Source: an uncultured Porphyromonadaceae bacterium (GTDB lineage: Bacteria; Bacteroidota; Bacteroidia; Bacteroidales; Muribaculaceae). Taken from it: a stretch of DNA of 64,000 nucleotides. Below, piece by piece: positions 7,932-17,083 of this stretch (position 1 is its first letter; the number at the start of each line of letters is the position of its first letter). The DNA lies in assembly GCA_902461565.1 (NCBI GenBank), contig CABPYL010000001.1, positions 62,001 to 126,000 of the forward strand. Reading direction: 5' to 3'. The notes beneath the pieces are model-generated. The model was not told where the DNA came from. It did not search any database and saw only the letters and a program-made list of their open reading frames with translations. The position numbers and the translations under genes were made by a program.

Positions 7932-8579
7932 TTAATCTGCGGAGGCGGCAGCACCGCGGGCGGCACGGGTGAGCTGCACTGCGCATACAACGGCGTTCTT
8001 TGCGTTGACCAGTTCGAGACCTTCGATGTGGATGTCGCCTACAGCGAGCGATTTGCCCAGACCGAGATTGTCGACATTGATAACGAGGCGTTCGGGAATA
8101 GCGGTGTAGAGTGCGCGAACTTTCAGTTTCTTCATAGAAAGGCTGAGTTTACCACCGGCTTTAACACCTGCGGCGTGGCCTTCCAGCTTCACGGGCACTT
8201 CCATTACAACGGGCTTGGTGTCGTTGACTTCAAGCAGGTCGATATGCAGGATTTTGTCGCTTACCGGGTGGAACTGGATGTCCTTGAGCACAGCCATACG
8301 CTTCTCGCCGTTTACGGTGAGCTCGATAGCGAAGATGTCGGGGGTGTAGACAAGCTTACGCACTGCGTCGTTGCTTACGAGGAGGTCGGTGGTGATTACA
8401 CCTTTGCCGTTACCGATTTCAACGATTTTCTCACCGGGTTTCAGTGTACCGGCGAAGGGAAGTTCAACGATTTTGCCGCCGTTGAGAACAACGGGGATTT
8501 TGTTTTCTTCACGAAGTGCTTTTGCAGCTTTCTTGCCGAGGTTTGTGCGGGGTTCGGCAGCGAGTTCAAATACTTTCAT
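7932..8579 (-). CDS. rplY: 50S ribosomal protein L25/Ctc
   Basis: The long (Ctc) form of L25, 215 residues: an N-terminal 5S rRNA-binding domain (MKVFELAAEPRTNLGKKAAK) and a C-terminal TL5-type beta domain (PVKLEGHAAGVKAGGKLSLSMKKLKVRALYTAIPERLVINV). I chose the ATG at 8579 because homologues start MK-x-F-E-L; the longer frame to 8690 would run across the promoter and leader. First gene of an operon with pth, the S4 protein and the helicase. Its leader carries two hairpins that may allow attenuation. Confidence 0.95.
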   Translation of the reverse strand: MKVFELAAEPRTNLGKKAAKALREENKIPVVLNGGKIVELPFAGTLKPGEKIVEIGNGKGVITTDLLVSNDAVRKLVYTPDIFAIELTVNGEKRMAVLKDIQFHPVSDKILHIDLLEVNDTKPVVMEVPVKLEGHAAGVKAGGKLSLSMKKLKVRALYTAIPERLVINVDNLGLGKSLAVGDIHIEGLELVNAKNAVVCAVQLTRAARGAAASAD

Positions 8580-8606
8580 TGTGTTTGGTTGGTTTGTGTT
8601 ACTCAA

Positions 8607-8644
8607 AATTAAGACTTTGCTTCTTAATTTCCCATCACACGGGA
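8607..8644 (-). promoter_or_regulatory. Two tandem hairpins in the rplY leader
   Basis: In the transcript (minus strand) UCCC/GGGA (8630-8644, 7-base loop) is followed directly by a perfect 8-bp stem AAUUAAGA/UCUUAAUU (8607-8629, 7-base loop) that ends in a short U run. The second resembles a weak intrinsic terminator 28 bases before the start codon. Confidence 0.5.
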
Positions 8645-8659
8645 TGCTAAAAAGCGGTG

Positions 8660-8691
8660 CAAAGGTAGCTCTTTTTTTGCAATTATGCAAC
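8660..8691 (-). promoter_or_regulatory. Promoter of rplY operon
   Basis: Minus strand: -33 GTTG (8688-8691), 20-base spacer, -7 TACCTTTG (8660-8667). It places the start of transcription about 75 bases before rplY and so defines the leader. Confidence 0.75.
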
Positions 8692-8792
8692 AGTTTTGCC
8701 GATGATTTGCGGGCAGGAGCATAAATAGATGTATTACTGGAGGAATTGGCGGTTTTAGGGGACGTATGGTAGATGTTATGCGGGCATTTTAT

Positions 8793-8800
8793 TACTTTTG
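8793..8800 (+). promoter_or_regulatory. -7 box of the AraC regulator gene
   Basis: TACTTTTG matches TAnnTTTG, 24 bases before the start codon. No clear -33 element is seen at the right distance, which may mean activator dependence or weak expression. Confidence 0.5.
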
Positions 8801-8824
8801 TGCATATTTTAGTGCTTATCGGAT

Positions 8825-9697
8825 ATGATACCCAACGAAATTTCGATAGAGAAGTTCCTGCAGAAGAATCTGCCGGGTATGGTTAACTACAGCAACGATA
8901 TTGTACTTGTGAGTGATATTGCGGCTGTCCATCTGCTGTCTCATCCCACGCGCCTCAATGCGACTACGGCGCTGATATGTCTTTCCGGCGAGATAGAGTG
9001 CTCGATAAACCTCAAACGCTATGTCGTGAGGGAAAACTGTCTGCTGGTGAATTTTCCCGGCGACATCATACAGATACACCGTGTCGACGGCGTGAAAGGT
9101 TATGCCGCCATCATATCGGTGAACTATACCCACGAGCTGCAGCTGGATTCGCGCACGCGCTCCGACAGTATCATGAACCTGCACGATATCGGTCCTGTGC
9201 CTGTGCCCCGTGCCGAGCTTGAGTATGTCGGGCATTATGATATGTTGTTGCGCAAGAGTATTGCGGACGGCAACGGGTTGGTTGTGAGATCCCTGTCGCA
9301 GGCACTGGCATATACTGTGATCGACCTGCTGAACAAATACAGCGTCCGCAGTGCCGAGTCGGGTAAGGAGCAGTCGCGTCCGCAGCAGATTTTCGACAAA
9401 TTCATGCGTCTGCTTAACGAGCATCATGTGAAGGAGCGCAGCTTGCAGTTCTATGCCGACAGGATGTTCCTTTCACCCAAATATGTGTCAGGCATGATAA
9501 AATCGTACAGCGGCCGCAGTGCGGGCGAATGGATAAACGAGTATGTGGTGCTCGAGGCCAAGATTATGCTCCGTTATTCCGATCTGAGCGTGCAGCAGAT
9601 CGCCTATCATCTCAATTTTCCCACACAGTCGGCATTCGGTAAATATTTCAAGGAGCAGGTAGGCTGCAGCCCCCGCAACTACCGGAAAGGCTTATAG
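8825..9697 (+). CDS. AraC-family transcriptional regulator
   Basis: A 290-residue regulator. The N-terminal 160 residues look like a cupin-type sensing domain (CLLVNFPGDIIQIHRV is typical). The last 100 residues are an AraC/XylS DNA-binding domain with two helix-turn-helix motifs: YADRMFLSPKYVSGMIKSYSGRSAGEWINEYVVLEA and IAYHLNFPTQSAFGKYFKEQVGCSPRNYRK. The ligand is unknown. The convergent gene 19 bases downstream encodes an exported protein, and the divergent L25 operon is housekeeping, so the target is not obvious from context. The nearest candidate targets are the exported protein and the aminotransferase. Confidence 0.92.
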   Translation: MIPNEISIEKFLQKNLPGMVNYSNDIVLVSDIAAVHLLSHPTRLNATTALICLSGEIECSINLKRYVVRENCLLVNFPGDIIQIHRVDGVKGYAAIISVNYTHELQLDSRTRSDSIMNLHDIGPVPVPRAELEYVGHYDMLLRKSIADGNGLVVRSLSQALAYTVIDLLNKYSVRSAESGKEQSRPQQIFDKFMRLLNEHHVKERSLQFYADRMFLSPKYVSGMIKSYSGRSAGEWINEYVVLEAKIMLRYSDLSVQQIAYHLNFPTQSAFGKYFKEQVGCSPRNYRKGL

Positions 9698-9716
9698 AAG
9701 CCCCGGAGCAATAAAC

Positions 9717-10730
9717 TTATTGAGCGAATGAATAGAAGTCAAGGTATATGGCGGTTTGCTTGATCTTGCCTTTTCCTCCTATCAATGAGCTTTTTTGACG
9801 GACAACTGAATAAGGCCAACCGTTTGGAAGATAATCCAGTTTCAGATAATCGTCGTTGATACAGTCTTCGTTGACCTGAGTATCGAAATTTTGATTAAAG
9901 TTTTCCGTGATGCTGTCGTTGGAGAAAGCTTCAACGAGGCGACCGACCACAGATTTTATGTAGGCCGGAGGAATGAAGCTTGCGACATCATAGACAATAC
10001 TGTAAGTTCCGTCTTCCGCATTGAGAGAAGCAGAGGTGATGGTTGTGGATTCATAGGTGGTGTCGGTGGCGTCCTGATGCTCGATGGATTCACCCAGCCG
10101 GATTCTCGTACCATGAAGCGCGAATATCATGTTGAGGTCTTCAAGGTAGCCGTCAACCATTTGTTCAGTACTTATGTTTTTCGTATACTTGTTAATGTCT
10201 ACCCCTGCCTTTTTCAACGCTTTTATTTCCGGGAACTGAGACAGCGTTTTGATAATTTCCTTAGAAAGCGATTTGGCCTGTTTCTTGATGTCTCCGAGAT
10301 TGTTATACTTCGTTATGCGTCCGAATTCATCGGTCTCGAACCGGGTAGTCTTGCCTGTTATCGTTTCTCCGAGTACTTTGGCTATGATGTTTTGAAAGAC
10401 TGCTTTGGCCGACATGGAATCGGTCTCGATATCTGTAGGACACTCCAGAATAGTATATTCCATCTTATATCCGTTTGCGGTGGAATCGGTTACGTTTAGG
10501 CGTACTTTCATCGCGAACATAGCGGAGCAGACAGTGTCCGTGTCGCTCAAATTCCAAGATCTGTTTTCAATAATGTATGTAACGGTATCATGTTTGCAGA
10601 ACCAACCTACTACGGATACTGCCGAATCCTGTGGCGCGATGTTTTCTTCCTGCGGCGATGCGCTGCCATACACTGTTATGTTTGCCGTTATTGCCAGAAG
10701 GAGCAATAACCAGATAATTATCTTTTTCAT
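9717..10730 (-). CDS. Exported protein of unknown function
   Basis: A 337-residue protein I do not recognise. It begins with a clear Sec signal peptide (MKKIIIWLLLLLAITANITVYGSAS). No lipobox cysteine follows, so a soluble periplasmic or secreted protein is likely. The mature part is rich in Thr, Asp and Ile, with a charged helical middle (NNLGDIKKQAKSLSKEIIKTL) between beta-rich segments and no obvious catalytic motif. It stands alone, convergent with the AraC gene and divergent from the aminotransferase. It has a TATCTTTG -7 box 49 bases upstream (10779-10786). Confidence 0.75.
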   Translation of the reverse strand: MKKIIIWLLLLLAITANITVYGSASPQEENIAPQDSAVSVVGWFCKHDTVTYIIENRSWNLSDTDTVCSAMFAMKVRLNVTDSTANGYKMEYTILECPTDIETDSMSAKAVFQNIIAKVLGETITGKTTRFETDEFGRITKYNNLGDIKKQAKSLSKEIIKTLSQFPEIKALKKAGVDINKYTKNISTEQMVDGYLEDLNMIFALHGTRIRLGESIEHQDATDTTYESTTITSASLNAEDGTYSIVYDVASFIPPAYIKSVVGRLVEAFSNDSITENFNQNFDTQVNEDCINDDYLKLDYLPNGWPYSVVRQKSSLIGGKGKIKQTAIYLDFYSFAQ

Positions 10731-10778
10731 GGTGTCTCGGTTTTATTATAAAAATCAGATGCGATGATTACTGTTGTG

Positions 10779-10786
10779 CAAAGATA
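10779..10786 (-). promoter_or_regulatory. -7 box of the exported-protein gene
   Basis: Minus-strand TATCTTTG fits TAnnTTTG. It faces away from the aminotransferase -7 box, and the two divergent promoters are only 33 bases apart. No -33 TTG is visible. Confidence 0.5.
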
Positions 10787-10819
10787 GCGATTAATGGTGC
10801 ATGTTCAGCTTTTTTTCGT

Positions 10820-10827
10820 TAATTTTG
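10820..10827 (+). promoter_or_regulatory. -7 box of the aminotransferase gene
   Basis: TAATTTTG fits TAnnTTTG, 26 bases before the chosen ATG at 10854. It also argues against the longer reading frame that starts at 10794, upstream of this box. Confidence 0.55.
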
Positions 10828-10853
10828 TGGTCAGAACACAAAATACCTTGCTT

Positions 10854-12053
10854 ATGCAGACAATATCCCAGCGCGTACAGGCGTTGTCGGCATCACAGAC
10901 ATTGGTGATGTCGCAGAAGAGTGCCGAACTGAAGGCACAAGGCGTCGATGTAATAAATCTCTCTGTCGGCGAACCCGATTTCAATACTCCGGAACACATC
11001 AAGGCTGCCGCCGTGGCTGCCATAGAGGGAAATTTCAGCTTCTATACTCCCGTGCCCGGCTATATGAGCCTGCGTACGGCTATCGCCGACAAACTCACCC
11101 GCGAGAATCATCTTGCTTTTTCGCCCGCGCAGATTGTTGTGGGCAACGGCGCTAAACACGCCCTCGCCAACGTGATACTCGCCACGGTGAATCCCGGCGA
11201 CGAGGTGATTATTCCAACTCCGGCATGGGTGAGCTACGTTGAACTGATAAAACTTGCCGGCGGCGTACCCGTTACCGTGAGCACGGGCATCGACAGCGAT
11301 TTTAAGATAAGTCCCGCGCAGCTTGAGGCCGCCATTACCGGCAACACTCGTGCCATCATCCTCTGCACACCGTCCAACCCCACGGGCAGTGTCTATTCCC
11401 GCGAGGAGCTGAAAAGTCTTGTAGAAGTTCTTGTGAAACATCCGCAGGTTATGGTTATCGCCGACGAGATTTACGAGCACATCCTTTACACCGGCGGCGA
11501 GATCGTTTCTATCGCATCCTTCTCCGAGATGGAGGGCAGGGTAGTGGTTATCAACGGTGTGTCGAAGGCCTACGCAATGACCGGCTGGCGTATCGGCTAC
11601 TGCGCATGCCCGCCCGAGGTCGCCAAGGCTGTTACCAAGCTGCAGGGCCAGATGACATCCGGTGCTTCGTCGATAGCGCAGAAGGCTGCTGAAGCGGCCT
11701 ATACAGGTCCGCAGGAGTGCGTGGAGAACATGCGCGAGGCATTCCAGCGCCGCCGTGATCTTGTTGTGCGCCTTGCCCGCGAGATTCCAGGTCTGCGTGT
11801 GAATGTGCCTCAGGGTGCCTTCTATCTCTTCCCCGAGGTGAGTGAATATCTGAACAAGACAGCTCCCGACGGACGCCACATCGCCACCGACAGCGACCTC
11901 GCCATGTATTTGCTTGAGTGCGCTCACGTCGCCACTGTCGCCGGCGCTGCTTTTGCCGCTCCGGGCTATATACGTCTGAGCTACGCGACATCCGACGAGA
12001 ACCTTACAGAGGCTTTTCGCCGTATCTCCGCAGCCTTGTCCGAGCTCAAATAA
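10854..12053 (+). CDS. PLP-dependent aminotransferase (aspartate type, class I)
   Basis: Aminotransferase of 399 residues, fold type I. Visible are LSVGEPDFNTPEHI near the start, GAKHALAN (phosphate-binding loop), CTPSNPTGSVYS, the PLP aspartate in VIADEIYEHI, the Schiff-base lysine in NGVSKAYAMTGWRIGY, and the carboxylate-binding arginine in GYIRLSYA. This is the subgroup Ib aspartate aminotransferase pattern, so the likely reaction is aspartate plus 2-oxoglutarate to oxaloacetate plus glutamate; prephenate or other side activity is possible. The ATG at 10854 is preferred because the -7 box lies at 10820-10827. Confidence 0.93.
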   Translation: MQTISQRVQALSASQTLVMSQKSAELKAQGVDVINLSVGEPDFNTPEHIKAAAVAAIEGNFSFYTPVPGYMSLRTAIADKLTRENHLAFSPAQIVVGNGAKHALANVILATVNPGDEVIIPTPAWVSYVELIKLAGGVPVTVSTGIDSDFKISPAQLEAAITGNTRAIILCTPSNPTGSVYSREELKSLVEVLVKHPQVMVIADEIYEHILYTGGEIVSIASFSEMEGRVVVINGVSKAYAMTGWRIGYCACPPEVAKAVTKLQGQMTSGASSIAQKAAEAAYTGPQECVENMREAFQRRRDLVVRLAREIPGLRVNVPQGAFYLFPEVSEYLNKTAPDGRHIATDSDLAMYLLECAHVATVAGAAFAAPGYIRLSYATSDENLTEAFRRISAALSELK

Positions 12054-12373
12054 ATGTTAATAGAATTTCTTTGTTAAGTTAATTTTGTTAAAGTTATTGG
12101 CTCTTTCGAAAATATTCAGCGTTAAAACGTTCTATTAATAAAATATTAACTTACTTTGCAGTCCAGATGGCGCTGAGGCCGCTGTGCCCAGGTTTATGTC
12201 CATGAGAGATTATATCAGATTAACTGTTAAAGTAGAATAAATAAAGAGTCTGAAATACCATAAAGAGGCTCATCCCCAGTATACTCTCGGAGTATACTGC
12301 GGGTAGTAGCTGTAACGATACATGAAAACGAGATTATACTACTTATAAAAACTAACTTAAAAACACCCTTTGC
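12054..12373 (+). promoter_or_regulatory. Long leader before susC with a strong hairpin
   Basis: This 320-base gap is AT-rich at first. It has -7-like boxes TAATTTTG (12080-12087) and TTACTTTG (12151-12158), neither with a good -33. If the second is used, the susC leader is about 210 bases. At 12277-12299 a perfect 10-bp stem CAGTATACTC/GAGTATACTG with loop TCG is extended by CCC/GGG around one bulged C (12274-12303). No T run follows, so it is not an ordinary terminator. A nine-codon frame (MKTRLYYL, stop) at 12322-12348 lies between the hairpin and susC. Confidence 0.6.
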
Positions 12374-15300
12374 ATGAAGAACGTTTGTCAACAAACGACA
12401 CAAAAGGCATTGCTCGCGCTGTTTGTCGCGCTTACAGTGTCTCTGGCGTCATTTGCGCAAAAAATCACAGTGAGAGGTACTGTGTTAGAGCCAGAAGGCG
12501 AGCCCGCCATCGGCGCCAGTGTCGAAGTCCTTGGTTCCACCGGTTTCGGTGTGGCCACCGATATCGACGGCAATTACAAAATCGATGTTGATCCGCAGGG
12601 TACCCTTGTATTTTCCTATGTCGGCTGCGACAAGATGGAAGTACCTGTTAACGGACGCAATGTCATCGACGTTAAACTTAAACAGAACACCGTAGCGATG
12701 TCGGAACTTGTGGTTATCGGCTACGGTACAGTAAAGAAAGCAGATGCAACCGGTTCTGTGGGCGTTGTAAAGCCCAGTGAGATTGAGGCAGGCCTTGCCT
12801 CCACGGCACAGGACCTCCTTGTAGGCGCAAGCCCCGGTGTTGTCGTATCGACTGTCGGCGGTGATCCTGCCGGTGGCGCAAGCATCCAGATTCGTGGCGG
12901 TGCCTCGCTCTCCGCTTCCAACGAGCCGCTTATCGTTGTGGACGGTGTGCCGATGGAAGGCAACTCTGTCAAGGGTTCTTCCAATCCCCTGTCGCTCATC
13001 AATCCCGAGAACATCGAGAACATGACAATCCTGAAGTCGGCCTCCGCAACGGCAATCTACGGTAGCCGCGCTTCCAACGGTGTGATCATCATCACAACCA
13101 AGACAGGTAAATCCGGCAAGCCTCAGGTGAACTTCGCCGCCAACTTCAAGGTAGAGACCCCGCGTAACTACCTCGATATGATGTCGGCTGGCAAGTTCCG
13201 CGATTACATCATCAACCGCTACGGCGCCGAATCCGTACAGGCTGGTGCACTTGGCAACGCCGACACCAACTGGCAGAAGGAAGTACTACGCACAACTTTC
13301 AGCCATGACTACAGCCTCTCTGTAGGCGGTACAGCCGGATTCCTTCCCTATCGCGTCGCAGTAGACTACTCCAACCAGCAGGGTATTATCCGCCGTACGA
13401 GCAACGATCGCCTCGGCGCATCGATCAACCTTACTCCCAAGTTCTTCGACGACCTACTGAGCGTGAACGTTAACCTGAAAGGTTCTTACATCCGCAACCA
13501 CTACGACCAGGGTTCGCTCGGCGGTGCAATTGCCTTTAACCCCACCTTGCCCGTACACTCCGAGAATGTGTTCAACAACTGGACGACATATATTTCCAAC
13601 GGTGCGATTGCCGGTCCCACAACTCCGGGTACCGAGATCAATACTCTTATGGCAATCAACCCGGTGTCTATGATATACGACTACAACAGCGATTCCAAAG
13701 TTTACCAGAGTGTAGGTAACCTGCAGGTGGACCTGAAGATGCCTTTCCTCCGCGAACTCCGCGCAAACCTTAACTTGGGTTACGACTATTCGCACGGTGA
13801 GGTTACAAACCTCAATGCCGCAGGCAGCCCTCTGGCATGGAAGAACGGTTTCGGTTTCAAGACTGTTGATTTCCCCGACTATCCCAACCCCGACGGCGTG
13901 GAGAGCATCAACCTTAAAAACGGTTACACAACCCAGGGTAACGAGTTTGGCGAGAACTACACTCTGCTGCTCGATTTTTACCTGAACTATAACAAGTCGT
14001 TCCAGGAAATCAAATCCGACCTCGATGTTACAGCCGGTTACTCCTGGCAGCGCTTCAATTTTGCAACCCACAATTACAGCCGCGTGGACGCCGCTATCGC
14101 TAATGCAGCGGATGAAGCGATACGCCAGTTTGCCAACTATCAGTACTCGGATACATATTACTGGAAGAGCCGCTATCAGCTGTGCTCGTTCTTCGGCCGT
14201 GTGAACTACACATTCAACGACCGCTACCTCCTCACAGCTACTGTCCGCTTCGATGGCACCTCGCGTTTCGGCAAGGATCACCGCTGGGGTACATTCCCCG
14301 CAGTCGCTCTTGGCTGGAAGATTATCGAGGAGGATTTTATGGAAGGCGCCCGCAGCTGGATGAACGACCTTAAGATTCGCGCTGAATACGGTGTTACCGG
14401 TCAGCAGAACCTCGGCGGCGACTATTTCCCCTATCTGCCTATCTACAGTGTTCTTACAGGCGAAGCCAATACTTATCCCATCAACGGTAACTACGTGCAG
14501 ATCGCATACCCCAACAAGTATAACGGCGACCTAAAGTGGGAAGAAACACACACCTGGAACGTCGGCCTTGACTTCGGTTTCTTGAACAACCGTATTAACG
14601 GTAGCTTCGACTGGTACCGTCGTAAATCTACCGACCTTCTTGTTTGGGCTAACTATCCCGCAGGCTCCAATCTGTCAAATACAGGTAACATCAACCTTGG
14701 CGATCTTACCAACACCGGTATCGAGTTCAATATCAATACGCGTCCTGTCGTTACCAATAACTTTACCTGGAACTCCAACTTTAACATTGCCTGGAACAAA
14801 AACAAGATTACCCGTCTTGCAGAAGGTGCCGACACAACTACCGGCGGTATAGGCAACGGTGTGAGCGTACAGAAACACTTCCTTAATGAATCGGCCTATA
14901 CTTTTTATGTTTACGAGCAGGTTTACGACAGCAACGGCAATCCTCTCGAAGGCGTTTACGTTGACCAGAACGCCGACGGCGTTATTAATGAGGACGACAA
15001 GATTCTCTACCATCACGTCAATCCCGATGTAACGATGACCTGGACCAACACATTCAATTACAAAAACTGGGACTTCGGCATCACTCTGCGAGGCGCATTC
15101 GGCAACTGGGTATACAACCAGAATCAGATGGGCAACAGTTTCGTTTCCGCAACTGCCACAGCTCCTCTGAGCAACGTTCTCGATAACACCTATCTGTTCG
15201 AGACCACACGTAATACCGAACTGATGCTTTCCAACCACTGGGTACAGAATGCTTCGTTCATCCGCTGCGACAACATCACTCTCGGTTATACATGGGACAA

Positions 15301-15484
15301 ACTGCTTAAGGAACGTCTTCGTCTGCGTGTATTCGGCGCTGTACAGAATCCTTTCGTAATTACAGGTTACAAGGGCCTCGACCCCGAAGTAATCAATACC
15401 GGCGATCCAGGTCGCAGAGGTATCGACAACAGTGTATATCCCCGCCCTGTTTCTTTCACACTCGGCGTAGTAGCCAGCTTCTAA
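12374..15484 (+). CDS. SusC/RagA-family TonB-dependent outer-membrane transporter
   Basis: TonB-linked porin of 1036 residues. After a signal peptide (ends SLASFAQK) comes a carboxypeptidase-like beta-sandwich (about 30-110, with the typical DIDGNYKIDVDP and FSYVG), a TonB-box region (MSELVVIGYGTVKKADATGSV), the plug (LIVVDGVPMEG..., ENMTILKSASATAIYGSRASNGVIIITTKTG) and a long beta-barrel ending TLGVVASF. It imports oligosaccharides together with the SusD lid encoded next. It leads a four-gene susCDEF-type operon on the plus strand. The starch-type SusE/SusF partners suggest alpha-glucan as substrate (inference). Confidence 0.96.
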   Translation: MKNVCQQTTQKALLALFVALTVSLASFAQKITVRGTVLEPEGEPAIGASVEVLGSTGFGVATDIDGNYKIDVDPQGTLVFSYVGCDKMEVPVNGRNVIDVKLKQNTVAMSELVVIGYGTVKKADATGSVGVVKPSEIEAGLASTAQDLLVGASPGVVVSTVGGDPAGGASIQIRGGASLSASNEPLIVVDGVPMEGNSVKGSSNPLSLINPENIENMTILKSASATAIYGSRASNGVIIITTKTGKSGKPQVNFAANFKVETPRNYLDMMSAGKFRDYIINRYGAESVQAGALGNADTNWQKEVLRTTFSHDYSLSVGGTAGFLPYRVAVDYSNQQGIIRRTSNDRLGASINLTPKFFDDLLSVNVNLKGSYIRNHYDQGSLGGAIAFNPTLPVHSENVFNNWTTYISNGAIAGPTTPGTEINTLMAINPVSMIYDYNSDSKVYQSVGNLQVDLKMPFLRELRANLNLGYDYSHGEVTNLNAAGSPLAWKNGFGFKTVDFPDYPNPDGVESINLKNGYTTQGNEFGENYTLLLDFYLNYNKSFQEIKSDLDVTAGYSWQRFNFATHNYSRVDAAIANAADEAIRQFANYQYSDTYYWKSRYQLCSFFGRVNYTFNDRYLLTATVRFDGTSRFGKDHRWGTFPAVALGWKIIEEDFMEGARSWMNDLKIRAEYGVTGQQNLGGDYFPYLPIYSVLTGEANTYPINGNYVQIAYPNKYNGDLKWEETHTWNVGLDFGFLNNRINGSFDWYRRKSTDLLVWANYPAGSNLSNTGNINLGDLTNTGIEFNINTRPVVTNNFTWNSNFNIAWNKNKITRLAEGADTTTGGIGNGVSVQKHFLNESAYTFYVYEQVYDSNGNPLEGVYVDQNADGVINEDDKILYHHVNPDVTMTWTNTFNYKNWDFGITLRGAFGNWVYNQNQMGNSFVSATATAPLSNVLDNTYLFETTRNTELMLSNHWVQNASFIRCDNITLGYTWDKLLKERLRLRVFGAVQNPFVITGYKGLDPEVINTGDPGRRGIDNSVYPRPVSFTLGVVASF

Positions 15485-15513
15485 TAAGGTACACTACTTA
15501 ACATAAAGAAATC

Positions 15514-17058
15514 ATGACTATTAAAAATTATATCATATCGGGTGTCGCAGCTTTGTCGGGCCTTTTGGTAGTGTCCTGCACGGGAGACCTTGACCTCAAG
15601 CCCAACGACCCCAACCAGAAACTCGAGCTTACCACTGCGGCCGAATGGGACGGTTTCCTCGCCCGTGTTTACGGTAACCTCTATCGCGATGATGTTATTT
15701 CCACATCGGACGGCGGCGCCGGTACTTTCACCCGTACACACTTCAACCTCCAGGAAGTGGTTGCCGACGAATGCTACATCTCTGAGAAATGGAACGACCC
15801 CGGCTATCAGCCTTTGAACATGTGCACATGGAGCTCGGACAACGAATGGATTTACGCCGCTTTTGCACGTGAGTTCTTCAACGCCAAGATGAGCGCCGAG
15901 TTCATCTCCCAGATGCAGGCCCACGGCGAGGAATTCTTCACTCCCGAAGAAGTGAAGGCACGTATCGCCGAGGCTCGCGCAATCCGCGGTCTGGCGTACT
16001 ATTATATGATCGACCTCTTTGGCCGCGGTCCCTGGATTGACGAGAACTCAGTAACCGGCCAGACACCTCCTACCTACGACCGCAAACAGCTGTTCGACGC
16101 CATCACGGCTGAACTCGAGGCTTCTGTCCCCGATCTTAAGCCCGCTGCCGAGCAGGCATACGGCCGTGTAAGCCGCGAGGCAGGCTACATGCTCCTTGCC
16201 AAGCTGTACCTCAACGCTGAAGTATATACCGGTACCGCCATGTGGGACAAGTGCGCCGACGCCTGCAAGAAAGTCGTTTCCACCGGTATTCAGCTCGCTC
16301 CCGAGTACAAATATCTGTTCTGCGCTACCAACGACAAATACGTAGGCAACGGCGAAATCCTCTGGGCTATTCCTCAGGAACAGGGCCGCATGGAAACATG
16401 GGGCGGCACTACTTATCTTACCGTAGGCTGCTGGGTTGAATCCGTTCCGGCCGACGTTCTCACCCGTCTCAACAGCCAGGGTGTGCCCTGGTCTGGTCTG
16501 CGTTTGCGTCCCGAGCTGTCCAAGGCTCTCAAGGGCGACAACCGCCGTCTTATCTATGAAGGCACTTTCCAGGAAGAGATTCCCGACCTTGCATCTTTTG
16601 ATGCCAAATCGTGCGGCTACATGCTCATCAAGTACTCCAATGCTCCAGAGAACGACTACGAGAATACCGCCGGTGCCACCAACAACGGTACACAGCTCTC
16701 TAACGTGGATTATCCCCTGTTCCGCCTCGCCGATACTTATCTGATGCTTGCTGAATGCCAGCTTCACGGTGTGCAGTGCGACGGTTTGAACTACCTCAAC
16801 CAGGTACGCGAACGCGCAGGCATGGACCCCGTAGGCGCCCTTACTTCCGATATCGTGCTCAGCGAACGCCAGAAGGAACTATACATGGAAGGACACCGCC
16901 GCAGCGACCTTATCCGCTTCGGCAAGTACACCGGCAGCAACTACGTATGGTCGTGGAAGAACGGTGTGTATGAAGGCGCATCTATCCCGGCATACCGCGC
17001 GCTGTACCCCGTGCCTTACCAGTACGTTGCAACCATCGGCCAGAACGAAGGCTATTGA
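15514..17058 (+). CDS. SusD/RagB-family glycan-binding lipoprotein
   Basis: A 514-residue SusD homologue. Lipobox VVSC gives C22, and the mature start CTGDLD is acidic, like surface-exported Bacteroidetes lipoproteins. TPR-like helices include EARAIRGLAYYYMIDLFGRGPW, and the family C-terminal pattern LNQVRERAGMD...LSERQKELYMEGHRRSDLIRFGKY is clear. It would sit on the SusC barrel as a lid and hand over bound oligosaccharides. It starts 29 bases after susC. Confidence 0.96.
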   Translation: MTIKNYIISGVAALSGLLVVSCTGDLDLKPNDPNQKLELTTAAEWDGFLARVYGNLYRDDVISTSDGGAGTFTRTHFNLQEVVADECYISEKWNDPGYQPLNMCTWSSDNEWIYAAFAREFFNAKMSAEFISQMQAHGEEFFTPEEVKARIAEARAIRGLAYYYMIDLFGRGPWIDENSVTGQTPPTYDRKQLFDAITAELEASVPDLKPAAEQAYGRVSREAGYMLLAKLYLNAEVYTGTAMWDKCADACKKVVSTGIQLAPEYKYLFCATNDKYVGNGEILWAIPQEQGRMETWGGTTYLTVGCWVESVPADVLTRLNSQGVPWSGLRLRPELSKALKGDNRRLIYEGTFQEEIPDLASFDAKSCGYMLIKYSNAPENDYENTAGATNNGTQLSNVDYPLFRLADTYLMLAECQLHGVQCDGLNYLNQVRERAGMDPVGALTSDIVLSERQKELYMEGHRRSDLIRFGKYTGSNYVWSWKNGVYEGASIPAYRALYPVPYQYVATIGQNEGY

Positions 17059-17083
17059 TTTCACCTAAAATCATAATAAAGAT

